64,000 nt of DNA, taken from Acidobacteriaceae bacterium. Its GTDB lineage: Bacteria; Acidobacteriota; Terriglobia; Terriglobales; Acidobacteriaceae. Below are positions 62,969 through 64,000 of the stretch, in pieces. A model generated the notes under the pieces. It made no database searches and was not told the DNA's origin. It saw only the letters and a list, made by a program, of their open reading frames with translations. Position numbers and translations under genes: made by a program. The stretch spans positions 29,990 through 93,989 of the forward strand of contig JANXYB010000076.1 in the NCBI GenBank assembly GCA_025350325.1, in the 5' to 3' direction. Position 1 is the first letter of the stretch. Each line of letters begins with the position of its first letter.

Positions 62969-64000
62969 CTAATTCCCGCTGCTTCCCTCTTCCTCTGTTC
63001 GCTTTAGCTGTCCGCAGGCAGCAAAAATGTCGCGACCCCGCGGCCGCCGTAGGTACACCGGAATTCCCTCCCCCGATAGAGTGCGTCGAAACGCCTCAAC
63101 CGTGCCCGCCTGCGGCGTCGCATAAGCTATACCCGGCCCCGGGTTCCATGCGATCAGGTTCACCTTTGCCGGCAGTCCCGTCCGCCGCACCAGCCGCGCT
63201 ACTTCGACGGCGTGTTCGGGCTTATCTGTGACCCCGCCCAGCAGTACGTACTCAAATGTGATGCGCTCCCGCGGCCGCAGCTTTATGCCGCGTACCGCAT
63301 TTACAACCGAATCAATGGGCCACTTGCGGTTGATGGGCATGATTTCGCTGCGAACCGCGTCATTAGGCGCATTGAGGCTGATCGCCAGTCTTGGCCGCAC
63401 CTCCTCCGGTTCCGCGGCAAAGCGCTCAATCCCCGGCACAATTCCAGAGGTCGACACCGTCATTCGTTGGGGGCTCAAACCGACCTCCTCGACCAGCAAA
63501 CGCACCGCCGCCATAAAGCTGTCGTAATTTAAAAACGGCTCGCCCATGCCCATGAAGACAAGGTTCACCCGGTCGCGGCCCACCTCTACGCCCTGCCGCT
63601 CAAACACCGCCACCACTTGCCCCGCAATCTCACCCGCGCTCAGGTTGCGCTGCAATCCCAGCTTCGCCGTAAGGCAGAACTGACAATTGACCGCGCACCC
63701 CACCTGGCTCGACACGCAGATCGTAGCCCGATGCCAGCCCTTCTCCCTCCCCCCTGCCGGGTCTGCATCGCCACGGCCCACCGCATCCGCCCCGTCGTCC
63801 CCCGCCTCGCCCCCGTCCCCCTCAGGCATCCAGACGGTTTCAACCGTCAGGGCGTCGGCCCCCTGCACGAGGTACCGCTCTGTCCCGTCCACCGAGGTGA
63901 AAACCTGAGAAATTCGAGGCCGGCCAATCTGCCATCCCTGCCCTATGAGTCTCTGGCGCAATTTCACGGGCAATGTGGATATCCTATCTATCTCCGCAAC
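62969..64000 (-). CDS. rlmN: Dual-specificity RNA methyltransferase RlmN (5' end beyond window)
   Basis: RlmN is a radical-SAM enzyme that methylates C2 of A2503 in 23S rRNA and A37 in tRNAs. The frame is open to the window edge (VAEIDRISTLPVKLRQRLIG at the visible N-terminus), so about 60-90 residues are missing; the TTG at 63973 is not the true start. The radical SAM motif is in GCAVNCQFCLTAKLGLQRNL (CxxxCxxC), followed by VNLVFMGMGEPFLNYDSFM and PKVNLIAWNPGPG-like PAKVNLIAWNPGPG. The catalytic Cys is in DIFAACGQLKR. A 25-residue acidic/Gly-rich insertion (GDGGEAGDDGADAVGRGDAD) separates the first beta-strand from the radical SAM core. Confidence 0.94.
   Translation of the reverse strand, partial: VAEIDRISTLPVKLRQRLIGQGWQIGRPRISQVFTSVDGTERYLVQGADALTVETVWMPEGDGGEAGDDGADAVGRGDADPAGGREKGWHRATICVSSQVGCAVNCQFCLTAKLGLQRNLSAGEIAGQVVAVFERQGVEVGRDRVNLVFMGMGEPFLNYDSFMAAVRLLVEEVGLSPQRMTVSTSGIVPGIERFAAEPEEVRPRLAISLNAPNDAVRSEIMPINRKWPIDSVVNAVRGIKLRPRERITFEYVLLGGVTDKPEHAVEVARLVRRTGLPAKVNLIAWNPGPGIAYATPQAGTVEAFRRTLSGEGIPVYLRRPRGRDIFAACGQLKRTEEEGSSGN

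Overview
The window is a contiguous piece of a bacterial chromosome. I read it as Acidobacteriota, most likely class Terriglobia. The reasons are the mix of small secreted or cytoplasmic families I know only as acidobacterial hypotheticals, the intergenic repeats carrying GCCGGGTGCCCCAT and GGCGCGGCTTCAGCC cores, and the overall gene content. The taxonomic call is inference. There are no rRNA or tRNA genes, CRISPR arrays, phage genes or transposases. Gene starts include many GTG and TTG codons, and operons often use 4-base ATGA stop/start overlaps.

Layout. 1-3973 (minus): a cut-off DsbD-type protein, a CoA-binding protein, prfB with an intact programmed +1 frameshift, and lnt. 4152-7481 (plus): a 41-residue membrane protein that looks leaderless, an APC permease with a USP-like tail, a repeat-rich spacer and a 77-residue basic protein. 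7552-9422 (minus): a UPF0173 hydrolase, a methyltransferase-like protein and a bactofilin. 9653-17594: a secreted hypothetical, the membrane-sector ATP synthase genes (atpZ, atpI-like, atpB, atpE), lysS with a YmdB-type phosphoesterase, and two secreted proteins. 17980-23132 (minus): metX-metY behind a regulated leader, then ubiX, a TPR protein and purB. 23223-27202: glutaredoxin, a DUF985 cupin, and a polyamine set (pyruvoyl arginine decarboxylase, aguB, aguA) followed by tadA. 27441-30872: a DUF4252 protein, icd, a repeat-bearing 0.8 kb spacer and a Zn-finger-like protein.

30956-49426 (minus) is an 18 kb flagellar locus. It encodes hook-junction proteins (FlgK, FlgL), a FlgN-like chaperone, FlgM, P- and L-ring and rod proteins (FlgJ-like, FlgI, FlgH, FlgA, FlgG, FlgF), CheX and CheY, a zinc-motif plus MshEN protein, switch proteins (FliY-like, FliM, FliN), sigma-28 (FliA) and the export gate (FlhA, FlhB, FliR, FliQ, FliP, FliO). 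A sigma-28 promoter lies before flgM. Filament, hook, MS-ring, ATPase and motor genes are not here.

49624-53705: pdxS-pdxT (vitamin B6), an orphan cytochrome oxidase subunit III, a secreted metallophosphoesterase and a conserved small protein. 54105-62908 (plus) is an incomplete, rearranged complex I operon: nuoA, nuoC, nuoD, two unknown genes, nuoE, nuoF, a HicAB toxin-antitoxin pair with its own promoter, nuoG and nuoH. It has no nuoB and no nuoI-N. The window closes in rlmN (minus), cut at its 5' end.

The most interesting signal is at 20549-20737. A promoter leads into a 19-codon peptide beginning Met-Cys-Met-Cys-Met-Ala-Cys, followed by a terminator hairpin with a competing upstream pairing segment, directly ahead of metY-metX. 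This has the architecture of ribosome-mediated transcription attenuation of methionine synthesis.
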